Assembly (NCBI GenBank): GCA_031284345.1 | Contig: JAITAC010000022.1 | Span: forward strand, 1 to 14,537 | From: Holosporaceae bacterium | Lineage (GTDB): Bacteria > Pseudomonadota > Alphaproteobacteria > UBA3830 | DNA length: 14,537 bases | Direction of reading: 5' to 3' | Shown: one piece after another, positions 1 to 6,172 of the stretch | Layout: each line of letters opens with the position of its first letter | Numbering within the stretch: position 1 is the stretch's first letter | The notes under the pieces: model-generated | Database searches by the model: none | Seen by the model: the letters and a program-made list of their open reading frames with translations, nothing else | What the model was told of the DNA's origin: nothing | Made by a program: the position numbers and the translations under genes

Positions 1-106
1 TTTTTGAATTATTATTAGAATTATTCGAACCAGTAATCTTTTTTGAATTATTATTAGAATTATTCGAACTAGTAATTTTTCTTGAATTATTAGAATTACT
101 TGCATT
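1..106 (-). repeat. 39-bp Asn/Ser-coding tandem repeat running off the edge
   Basis: A 13-residue unit (SNNSNNNSKKITG) is encoded by 39 bp at 29-67 and starts again at 28, continuing past base 1. A shorter 11-residue variant (ending SRKITS) precedes it at about 68-100. The true copy number cannot be seen. Confidence 0.8.
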
Positions 107-886
107 GCTTATCTTGGTAGAGTTATTCTGCTGTTCCTGCTGATCCTGCTGATTCTGCAGCTGATCCTGTTCTAATTTTCCCGAATCATATGAATCGGGA
201 GATAGCGCCTCCCAATCGTCGTTACTCGAAATTGGAGGAGTTAGCAAGTGTGAAGAGTTCGAAAAACTTGACGACGTAAGCTTCTTATTTCTCAAGCTGG
301 GACTTGTGTTCTGAGAATGTATCGGACTCGAACTTGAATTCCCCTGCGAAATCAATCTGAGACTTCCATTCTGAGAATGTATCGGACTCGAACTTGAATT
401 CCCCTGCGAAATCAATCTGGGACTTGGGTTCTGAGAATGTATCGGACTCGAACTGGTGCCTATTTGGGGAGAATGAGGATGTGACAAAAAAGTTGATAAA
501 TGATTGGGAACTAGACTAGGAGAAGAAACTCGTTGGTCTCCAATATAAAAATTTATCTCAACATTTCCATTATTTACAGTCATGTTGGGAGATAAACTGA
601 TTATACCAAGAAAAGCCTGAGAGTTCGGAAGTTCCTGAGAGTTCTGAAGTCCCTGAGAGTTCGGAAGTCCCTGAGAGTTCGGAAGTCCCGGAAAGTAAAG
701 ATTTATACTAGCATTTCCACCATTTATAGTTATGTGTGGAACAATACTTGTCTGCACAGAAACACTATCATTGGTTAACGGAATCACTGGATTATTATGT
801 AAGCCAGGTTCATTCGAACCTTCTACTCCAAAACTAAAAAGAAAAACTGCTACTGAAGAGCTTATAAATATCGTTATTTTTTTCAT
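1..886 (-). CDS. Exported Ser/Asn/Gln-rich repeat protein, 3' part off the window (partial)
   Basis: I do not recognise a family. Reading the minus strand from the ATG at 886, the frame stays open for 295 codons to the left edge, so the C-terminus is missing. Residues 1-23 look like a Sec signal peptide: two lysines, a hydrophobic stretch to about residue 20, then small residues, with cleavage possibly after VEG. The mature part has no membrane segment and is low in complexity. Residues 50-64 and 100-114 are two copies of one motif (P-x-[IM]-T-[IV]-N-x-G-N-x-x-I-N-[LF]-Y). Residues 67-90 are four [GE]L[PQ]NSQ hexapeptides. Residues 145-198 are two full 20-residue units and a partial third. 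Residues 237-253 are Gln-rich. From about 263 a 13-residue Asn/Ser unit runs off the edge. A GGAG ribosome site lies 6 bases before the start, and an in-frame TAA just upstream fixes that start. Signal plus repeats suggests a secreted or surface protein; the role is unknown. Confidence 0.75.
   Translation of the reverse strand, partial: MKKITIFISSSVAVFLFSFGVEGSNEPGLHNNPVIPLTNDSVSVQTSIVPHITINGGNASINLYFPGLPNSQGLPNSQGLQNSQELPNSQAFLGIISLSPNMTVNNGNVEINFYIGDQRVSSPSLVPNHLSTFLSHPHSPQIGTSSSPIHSQNPSPRLISQGNSSSSPIHSQNGSLRLISQGNSSSSPIHSQNTSPSLRNKKLTSSSFSNSSHLLTPPISSNDDWEALSPDSYDSGKLEQDQLQNQQDQQEQQNNSTKISNASNSNNSRKITSSNNSNNNSKKITGSNNSNNNSK
293..454 (-). repeat. 60-bp coding tandem repeat, two full units plus a partial third
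   Basis: Bases 395-454 and 335-394 encode 20-residue units beginning SSSPIHSQN and ending LISQGNS. The third unit (334 to about 293) keeps only its first part and then diverges. Comparing the stretches 301-360 and 361-420 base by base, I count four differences in 60, which points to recent duplication. The 60-bp unit preserves the reading frame. Confidence 0.85.
617..688 (-). repeat. 18-bp coding tandem repeat, four copies
   Basis: Four in-frame hexapeptide units (GLPNSQ, GLPNSQ, GLQNSQ, ELPNSQ) encoded by 18-bp units that differ by single bases. They sit between the two copies of the TxN-GN motif of the exported protein. Confidence 0.85.
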
Positions 887-892
887 TAATTA

Positions 893-896
893 CTCC
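893..896 (-). promoter_or_regulatory. Ribosome binding site of the exported repeat protein
   Basis: GGAG on the minus strand, 6 bases before the ATG at 886. An in-frame ATG at 898 is followed one codon later by TAA, which rules out an earlier start in this frame. Confidence 0.65.
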
Positions 897-975
897 ATAC
901 TACTAAATTACAAAAATACATTGGGATGATTTTTTAATAATTTGCTTACATTATGCATCAAAATTGAATAATAGC

Positions 976-1002
976 TTTATAAAAGCTTTCTTACATCTCC
1001 AA
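976..1002 (-). promoter_or_regulatory. Weak candidate promoter for the exported repeat protein
   Basis: TTGGAG (1002-997) and TATAAA (981-976) on the minus strand, with a short 15-bp spacer, about 90 bases upstream of the start at 886. The surroundings are very AT-rich, so a chance match is quite possible. Confidence 0.25.
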
Positions 1003-1045
1003 TATATTCTGGAGCATATTAATATACTTTAAAGAATGAATCCAG

Positions 1046-1065
1046 AAAAAAAATAATATATTTTT
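1046..1065 (-). terminator. Possible weak terminator after mlaF
   Basis: On the minus strand a 7-bp AT-only stem (AAAAATA / TATTTTT, 3-base loop) is followed by more T, about 40 bases after the mlaF stop. A run of nine T lies just before it. There is no GC in the stem, so it would be weak; read-through into the next gene is possible. Confidence 0.2.
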
Positions 1066-1105
1066 GTAAAAAAAAATTATACGTAAAAAATAATATTAAT
1101 CAGTT

Positions 1106-1852
1106 TTATTTTCTGGAAATTACATCGGAAGCATTATAGAATTCTCGTACAAAATCATTTTGGCAATTTTTCATTTCTCCGGTATGGCCTGTCCAAACGA
1201 CTTGACCTTTATTCAGTAAGGATGCTCGATCCGAGAGAAACTGCGCCACTTTCAGATCATGGGTGATGGTCAAAGACGTAACGCCGAGTTTTTTCACGGT
1301 GTCTTTGAGGAGATTGCAAATTATTCCGCCGGTAATTGGATCAAGACCAGATGTCGGTTCATCGAACAGCAATATATCCGGTTCGATGGCAATAGCTCTT
1401 GCTAAGGCTGCTCTTTTTTGCATTCCGCCGGAGATTTCGGCGGGGTACAAATCGAAGACTCGTTTTTCCAACCCGACAGACAATAATTTTTCCTCCGCAA
1501 TGGATCTGATGATTTTTGAGGAATCGCGTCTGACTTGTTTTATGCCAAATTCAACATTTTCCACCACGGTCATGGAGTCGAAGAGAGCATTTCCCTGGAA
1601 CAGTATGCTAAATTTTTTTATATAATTGCCGTAGTCGTGTTTATTTTTCACACTAAGACCGTCCACCAGAATATTTCCGGTATTTATGGGAAAGATACCC
1701 AGGAGGCACTTTAGCAGCACAGACTTACCACAGCCGGATCGTCCCAGTATGATGTGCGTTTCTGCATTCTCTATTTCCAAAGAAACACCGTTCAGGACTT
1801 TCTGACCGTCCTCGAAGGATTTATGAACATCTTGAAAAATTATTTTACTCAT
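1106..1852 (-). CDS. mlaF: Mla-type lipid transport ABC ATPase MlaF
   Basis: This is the ATP-hydrolysing subunit that, with MlaE in the inner membrane, powers phospholipid movement between inner and outer membranes. The 248 residues carry a full nucleotide-binding domain: Walker A GRSGCGKS (37-44, Lys43), Q-loop Gln86 in LFQGNALFDSMTV, signature ISGGM (140-144), Walker B ILLFDEPTSGLDP with Glu165, and the H-loop His198 in TITHD. The GNALFDSMTV stretch after the Q-loop is typical of the MlaF/Ttg2A group rather than of amino-acid or metal importers. The ATG overlaps the mlaE stop as ATGA, so translation is probably coupled. No mlaD substrate-binding gene follows; the next gene encodes an unrelated exported repeat protein. 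The family call is firm; the exact lipid and direction of transport are not visible. Confidence 0.92.
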   Translation of the reverse strand: MSKIIFQDVHKSFEDGQKVLNGVSLEIENAETHIILGRSGCGKSVLLKCLLGIFPINTGNILVDGLSVKNKHDYGNYIKKFSILFQGNALFDSMTVVENVEFGIKQVRRDSSKIIRSIAEEKLLSVGLEKRVFDLYPAEISGGMQKRAALARAIAIEPDILLFDEPTSGLDPITGGIICNLLKDTVKKLGVTSLTITHDLKVAQFLSDRASLLNKGQVVWTGHTGEMKNCQNDFVREFYNASDVISRK

Positions 1853-2625
1853 ATTCCGAAAAACAACGCCGTTAACAAATAATTCAACACCAAAACGCCA
1901 ATGCAGGAGGAAACCACAGCGCTGGTGGTGGCTCTTCCCACGCCTCTTGCTCCAAGATCACTGAAAAAGCCGTGATAGCATCCGAACGCGCTAATGCAAA
2001 ATCCAAAAGCCGACGCCTTTGCCAGTCCCGATAGCACGTCCATAATTTCGAGATTTTTAACCGTTTGGGCTATATATGATCCCACTGAAAAATCCAGGAG
2101 AGTCGTAGAAACCAAGAAGCCGCCCATTACTCCAATAATGTCGGCAATCAGCACCAAAAACGGCAGCATCAGCAGTCCGGCGATGATCCTGGGGGCAACG
2201 AGAAATTTCAGCGGATCCACCCGCAGAGTAAGCAGCGCATCGATCTGCTCCGAAACTCTCATGGATCCAATTTCCGCAGCTATGGCGGATCCAAGCCGAC
2301 CGGCCACCATTAGTCCGGCGAAAACAGGTCCGAGCTCCCGGGTAATGCTGATCACCACGACCGTCGCGATGGCTCCTTCGGCGTTGAATCTCGTGAATCC
2401 CACATGCATTTGCAGCGCCAGAACCATACCGGCAAAAATTGCCGTGAGTCCAACGATTGGCAGCGAATAAAATCCCACCGCCAGCATCTGCCGCCACAAT
2501 TCTTTCAGAAAAAATGGAGGATAAAAGCAGCAGCGCACACTCCGGAAAACAAAAATAGAAACCCTGCCTATTTCCTGCAGTGCTGCAATAGTATATTTTC
2601 CTAAAGACGTAAACGACTCGATCAT
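1849..2625 (-). CDS. mlaE: Mla-type lipid transport permease MlaE
   Basis: Integral inner-membrane subunit partnering MlaF. From the ATG at 2625 it is 258 residues, close to the usual MlaE length. It has about five hydrophobic segments and the strongly conserved central block with TRELGPVFAGLMVAGRLGSA and, just after it, EIGSMRVSEQIDAL. An upstream GTG at 2664 would add 13 residues and overlap the end of alr by 8 bp. I prefer 2625 because GGGAG stands 9 bases before it while the GTG has only a poorly placed AGG. The gene lies 31 bp after the alr stop and overlaps mlaF by 4 bp, so alr-mlaE-mlaF is probably one transcript. Confidence 0.92.
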   Translation of the reverse strand: MIESFTSLGKYTIAALQEIGRVSIFVFRSVRCCFYPPFFLKELWRQMLAVGFYSLPIVGLTAIFAGMVLALQMHVGFTRFNAEGAIATVVVISITRELGPVFAGLMVAGRLGSAIAAEIGSMRVSEQIDALLTLRVDPLKFLVAPRIIAGLLMLPFLVLIADIIGVMGGFLVSTTLLDFSVGSYIAQTVKNLEIMDVLSGLAKASAFGFCISAFGCYHGFFSDLGARGVGRATTSAVVSSCIGVLVLNYLLTALFFGI

Positions 2626-2634
2626 ATGAAAATT

Positions 2635-2639
2635 CTCCC
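2635..2639 (-). promoter_or_regulatory. Ribosome binding site choosing the mlaE start
   Basis: GGGAG on the minus strand, 9 bases before the ATG at 2625. It favours this start over the GTG at 2664. Confidence 0.55.
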
Positions 2640-2656
2640 GCAGCAAAAATCCAGGG

Positions 2657-3856
2657 TTATTCACCTACATATACACGTTTTACTCTTTCCCCGAAACGAC
2701 ATGCCACCTCATGAGGCAATGTTTCGAGCTCCAACGCCCATTGTTCTAGAGTATAATCCGGAGTTCTCGTCAATGCCACCCAATTTCCTTCATTTAGGAG
2801 CGAATCATCGATGTCGGTGACGTCAAGAACCATATAATCCATAGAAATCCTTCCCACCACCGGGACTTTTCTTCCTCCAATGAAACCGTAACCAAAACCG
2901 GAAAATTTTCTCATGAAGCCGTCGGCGTAACCTATTCCAATGGTGACGGTTTTCATTTTTTTGGGAGCCGTAAAAGTAGCGCCGTAGCCAATGGTATCGC
3001 CGGCGTTTATCTCATTTATCTGGGTGATCCGAGCGAAAATGTCCATGACAGGCTCGAGACTGCCAACTCTGTCTTCGCGAATCGAAAAACCATAAAGAGA
3101 TTTGCCCGGCCTAACCATATCAAAAAGATATTCCTTTCCGAGAAAAATACCGTTGGTGGCCGAAAAACTTCCCTTTACGTTACCAAAAGCCTTTAGCACC
3201 TGCTGAAATCTCTGCAATTGCAGTTCATTCATCTGATGATCCAGGGTATCGGCGCAGGCCATATGGCTGATCACCAGTCGCAGATCAATGTTTTTTCTGA
3301 TATCTTGACTATATTGGTCCACTTCTTCCAGAGAAATACCGTTGCGGCACATGCCGGTGTCGACATGAATGGCGGCGGCGAGTTTTTTTTGCACATCTCG
3401 GGAATAATCGGTCCATAATTTTACCTGATGCATGCTATTGAGGACTGGCAACAAATTCCAATCCAGCAGCATTTTTTCGCAACCGAAAAATAATCCACCC
3501 AAAATAAAGATATCGACGTCTTTCGGCAGTTGCTTTCTCAGATTTATGCCTTCGTCGACGGTGGCCACAAAAAAATGCCTGCACCCTTCCCGATATAGCC
3601 GACGACTAACCGGCGCCATACCAAAGCCATAGGCATTTGCCTTGACAACGGCCGCCAATATTATGTTGTCGTTTAACTCTTGCTTTACGGTGTGGTAATT
3701 GTGAGCGAGTGCATTGAGATTAATCGTCACAACGGCCAAGATTTGCGGTTCTATATTTTTTATAGCTGTTCTAATATCATTATTTATTACTTTAAGCTGC
3801 ATCTCGTTTTCTACATCACTATTATTTTTGACACCTAGATTCAAATTGCCATACAT
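2657..3856 (-). CDS. alr: Alanine racemase
   Basis: PLP-dependent enzyme that interconverts L- and D-alanine in the cytoplasm, supplying D-Ala for the peptidoglycan stem. The 399 residues include the PLP lysine in AVVKANAYGFG (Lys72), the catalytic tyrosine in GYGATFTA (Tyr291), MVRPG (248-252) and RISMD (336-340), so both general bases of the family are present. About 40 residues precede the first strand of the fold (VVTINLNAL), longer than usual. The ATG overlaps the dnaB stop as TAATG but has no good ribosome site of its own, so it may depend on coupling. An internal Met19 (position 3802) is an alternative start, also without a clear ribosome site. The product fits functionally with the mur genes upstream, since D-Ala-D-Ala is the MurF substrate. 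Confidence 0.93.
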   Translation of the reverse strand: MYGNLNLGVKNNSDVENEMQLKVINNDIRTAIKNIEPQILAVVTINLNALAHNYHTVKQELNDNIILAAVVKANAYGFGMAPVSRRLYREGCRHFFVATVDEGINLRKQLPKDVDIFILGGLFFGCEKMLLDWNLLPVLNSMHQVKLWTDYSRDVQKKLAAAIHVDTGMCRNGISLEEVDQYSQDIRKNIDLRLVISHMACADTLDHQMNELQLQRFQQVLKAFGNVKGSFSATNGIFLGKEYLFDMVRPGKSLYGFSIREDRVGSLEPVMDIFARITQINEINAGDTIGYGATFTAPKKMKTVTIGIGYADGFMRKFSGFGYGFIGGRKVPVVGRISMDYMVLDVTDIDDSLLNEGNWVALTRTPDYTLEQWALELETLPHEVACRFGERVKRVYVGE

Positions 3857-5313
3857 TACTCTGTTACTTTCTTTTCAAAATTTTGTTCTCGACTTTCGGC
3901 CAAGTCATCGAATTTCGTATATCTACCGTCAAAAAACATTTTAATTGTTCCAATTGAACCGTGGCGTTGCTTAGCCACAATTACCTCTGCCAACCCCGTC
4001 AATGTTGCCATTTTTATTCGCCATTTCCTATGTTCTTCCGGATCTGATGGCTCACGCCGGGATTCATAGTACTCTTCTCTGTACACGAACGCAACAATGT
4101 CTGCATCTTGTTCTATGGATCCTGATTCCCGCAGATCCGACAGCTGAGGGCGCTTGTCTTCCCGCGATTCCACGGCTCTCGACAGCTGTGACAGCGCCAA
4201 AACCGGTACGTTAAGCTCTTTGGCGATGGTTTTTAGTGTTCTGGTAATTTCCGAAATTTCCTGAACTCGATTTTCGTTTTTTTTATCTAAATTCCCGTGA
4301 AGCAATTGCAAATAATCCACTATGATAATGTCTAGGCCGCATTGTCGCTGCAATTTTCTAGCTCTTGATCTCAGAGTGGAAATACTTAAGGCCGGTGTAT
4401 CGTCGATGTAGAGCGGAAGATCTGTAATTTTTTGACTACTTTCGAGCAATTTTACAAATTCGTCCTCCCGCAAATCTCCGAGGCGAATTTTTTCCGATGG
4501 AAGCGCGGATTGTTGAGATAAAATCCTGGTGACCAGCTGCTCTTTTGACATTTCCAGCGAAAAAAATAACGCTATTCCGCCACCATCGACTTTATTGCAG
4601 TGAGCCATAGCAGCGTTGAAGGCTATATTGGTGGCGAGAGCAGTCTTTCCCATGGACGGCCGACCGGCCAATATTATTAAATCCGACCGACTTAAACCGC
4701 CCAACTTGTCATTGAGATCTATGAATCCCGTCGTTACTCCATTGATTTTACCTTTGTTCTTGTAAGCTAAATTCAGTATTTCCATGGTGGATACCAGTGA
4801 TTTGGAAAACAGCTCCGGACCGGTGCGCTTATCCGCAATAGATAGCTCGTAGAGCCGCGCTTCGGCTTCTTCCACCTGATTAAGTACGTCCACATCCAAA
4901 TCGAATGTTGAAGCTTTGTGGGAGATATCGTCGGCCATAAGCATAAGCTGTCGCCGCAAATACATGTCCCGAATCACCCTAGCGTAGTCCTCCACTCCGG
5001 AAGTGGACACCACAGAATTCACCAATTGAATTAAATAAGCTCCTCCACCAATGTTTTTTAGCTCGTCATTTTTTTCAAAATAAGCGCGAAGAGTGATGGG
5101 ATCTGCCACTAGTCCCCGAGATATAAGATTGCTAATGGCTTCGTACACTTTTCCATTTACGGAAGCCGCAAAATATATGGGCAAGAGAATATCGCATACG
5201 CTTTCGTAATACTCGTTGCTAATGAGAATCGCTCCCAGCAGCGATTGCTCCGCTTCGATATTGTGCGGCAACATTCTCATGCCGGTTTTATTGGTTGATA
5301 CACTTGGAATCAT
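3856..5313 (-). CDS. dnaB: Replicative DNA helicase DnaB
   Basis: Hexameric helicase that unwinds DNA at the replication fork and recruits primase. The 485 residues show the two-domain layout: an N-terminal helical domain beginning at PHNIEAEQSLLGAIL (about 16-30), a linker helix region near 150-200, then the RecA-like motor with Walker A GRPSMGKT (217-224), Walker B IIIVDYLQL (329-337), LSQLSR (374-379), DLRESGSIEQDAD (393-405) and the KQRHG arginine-finger region (448-452). Length and motifs are normal and no intein interrupts Walker A. AAGG lies 9 bases before the ATG. It is the first gene after a 190-bp intergenic region with a promoter candidate and a half-site array, and its stop overlaps the alr start, so the helicase is probably co-transcribed with envelope genes. 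Confidence 0.96.
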   Translation of the reverse strand: MIPSVSTNKTGMRMLPHNIEAEQSLLGAILISNEYYESVCDILLPIYFAASVNGKVYEAISNLISRGLVADPITLRAYFEKNDELKNIGGGAYLIQLVNSVVSTSGVEDYARVIRDMYLRRQLMLMADDISHKASTFDLDVDVLNQVEEAEARLYELSIADKRTGPELFSKSLVSTMEILNLAYKNKGKINGVTTGFIDLNDKLGGLSRSDLIILAGRPSMGKTALATNIAFNAAMAHCNKVDGGGIALFFSLEMSKEQLVTRILSQQSALPSEKIRLGDLREDEFVKLLESSQKITDLPLYIDDTPALSISTLRSRARKLQRQCGLDIIIVDYLQLLHGNLDKKNENRVQEISEITRTLKTIAKELNVPVLALSQLSRAVESREDKRPQLSDLRESGSIEQDADIVAFVYREEYYESRREPSDPEEHRKWRIKMATLTGLAEVIVAKQRHGSIGTIKMFFDGRYTKFDDLAESREQNFEKKVTE

Positions 5314-5375
5314 CTCTTCGTACCTTAATTTTAGAGTTGTAATAGAGAATCGTCGGTATCCGAAATTCGTTCCGG

Positions 5376-5411
5376 AGACAAATATGTCTTCAAAGACATT
5401 TATGTCGTGAA
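5376..5411. promoter_or_regulatory. Array of four alternating AGACA/TGTCT half-sites before dnaB
   Basis: Reading the plus strand: AGACA (5376-5380), 4 bases, TGTCT (5385-5389), 4 bases, AGACA (5394-5398), 4 bases, TGTCG (5403-5407). Half-sites recur every 9 bp with alternating orientation, i.e. two tandem 18-bp copies of a palindrome. It lies 60-95 bases upstream of the dnaB ATG, inside the presumed leader. It could be an operator for a dimeric regulator or form alternative RNA hairpins; the best is a 7-bp stem at 5384-5399. Confidence 0.45.
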
Positions 5412-5439
5412 AAATTTTAGGATCTCAACAGCTATCTTA

Positions 5440-5468
5440 GATATATTGTAAGTGCGTTTGTTTTTCAA
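5440..5468 (-). promoter_or_regulatory. Candidate sigma70 promoter for dnaB-alr-mlaEF
   Basis: On the minus strand TTGAAA (5468-5463) and TATATC (5445-5440) are 17 bp apart. Transcription would start near 5433, leaving a leader of about 120 bases before dnaB. It begins only 35 bp after the fzlA stop, and I see no GC-rich terminator between, so read-through from the upstream operon may also feed dnaB. Confidence 0.45.
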
Positions 5469-5503
5469 GTATTTTTGTCTAGATACTAATTTTATTTTTA
5501 TTC

Positions 5504-6169
5504 TTAAAAATCCAATTCCTGATAATAAGAAACCGGAGGCACAATCTGGATTCTATCATGTAAAATATCTCGAAACGAAGGACGCGATTTTATTCTGGTA
5601 TACCAATCCTTTGCCACAGGAAAATTTTCCCACTCGACGGAACCAAAATAGTCTAGGCACGATATGTGAGCCGCCGCCGCCACGTCTGCGAGAGTTAATT
5701 CATCGCCGGCCAGCCAATTTCTCCTATCCGCCAGCCACGAAATATGCTCCATATAGGCTTTTATGCCGGCTATGGACTTTCTTATGCAAGATGAATCAGG
5801 AGCATCGCCAGTATAGCGCTTGACTACTCTTTCGAAAAAAATATTTTTCGTCACATCCGCAAAAAACATCCCGTTAAAAAGAGCGACGATTCTGCGGGTC
5901 TCGGATTTCTCCCTGTGAGATATGCCGAACATGGGCTTCGTTTTGTAAATTTGCTCGATATACTCGACAATGGCATACCATCCTTCCAGCAATTGGCCAT
6001 CTTTTTCCACAAGGGTTGGTATATCGGAAAACACATGATTTTCGGAAAAACTTTTTTTGCGACGCCAGGGAAATTCCTGAATTGAATCATATTCCAGAAT
6101 CTTTTCGTGAAGATAAATGCGTACTAGCCGAGAAAAAGGACACATAGGATAATGATATAATGTTCTCAT
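5504..6169 (-). CDS. fzlA: GST-fold cell-division protein, FzlA-like
   Basis: A 221-residue glutathione-S-transferase-like protein: thioredoxin-like N-domain (about 1-80, with CPFS at 10-13 and the cis-Pro in DIPTLVE at 49-55) and an all-helical C-domain with LAGDELTLADVAAAAHIS (about 153-170). The stretch EFPWRRKK (Trp35), FFERVVKR (111-118), IKSRPSFRDIL (193-203) and the C-terminal tail ending YQELDF match what I recall of FzlA, the alphaproteobacterial protein that binds FtsZ filaments and controls constriction, rather than a detoxifying transferase. The gene starts 3 bp after ftsW, with an AGGAG site inside the last ftsW codons and 6 bases before the ATG. In Caulobacter FzlA acts genetically through FtsW/FtsI, so this neighbourhood supports a division role. 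The alternative is a generic GST or stringent-starvation-like protein; no database comparison was possible. Confidence 0.72.
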   Translation of the reverse strand: MRTLYHYPMCPFSRLVRIYLHEKILEYDSIQEFPWRRKKSFSENHVFSDIPTLVEKDGQLLEGWYAIVEYIEQIYKTKPMFGISHREKSETRRIVALFNGMFFADVTKNIFFERVVKRYTGDAPDSSCIRKSIAGIKAYMEHISWLADRRNWLAGDELTLADVAAAAHISCLDYFGSVEWENFPVAKDWYTRIKSRPSFRDILHDRIQIVPPVSYYQELDF

Positions 6170-6172
6170 TTA

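Noticed and set aside
732..929. Small plus-strand gene of 65 codons
   Set aside because: It is antisense to the signal peptide and N-terminus of the exported repeat protein, whose minus-strand frame has a better ribosome site and runs to the window edge.
971..1014. Stem-loops AGCTTT/AAAGCT and CTCCA/TGGAG downstream of mlaF as terminators
   Set aside because: Stems are only 5-6 bp and neither is followed by a T run on the minus strand; they overlap the candidate promoter of the next gene instead.
1994..2470. Plus-strand frame of 158 codons opposite mlaE
   Set aside because: It is a shadow of a conserved membrane-protein gene; the translation is low in hydrophobic pattern and carries no family motif. 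The same applies to the 159-codon plus-strand frame opposite ftsW at 6675-7154.
3856..5313. Intein in dnaB
   Set aside because: Walker A and the following motifs are contiguous and the protein is of normal length (485 residues).
5504..5540. Terminator between fzlA and dnaB
   Set aside because: The AT-rich sequence after the fzlA stop has no convincing stem followed by a T run on the minus strand.
5504..6169. Catalytic glutathione S-transferase or stringent starvation protein A
   Set aside because: The C-terminal domain and the LDF tail look more like FzlA, and the gene is fused to ftsW in layout. Kept as the alternative because no search was possible.
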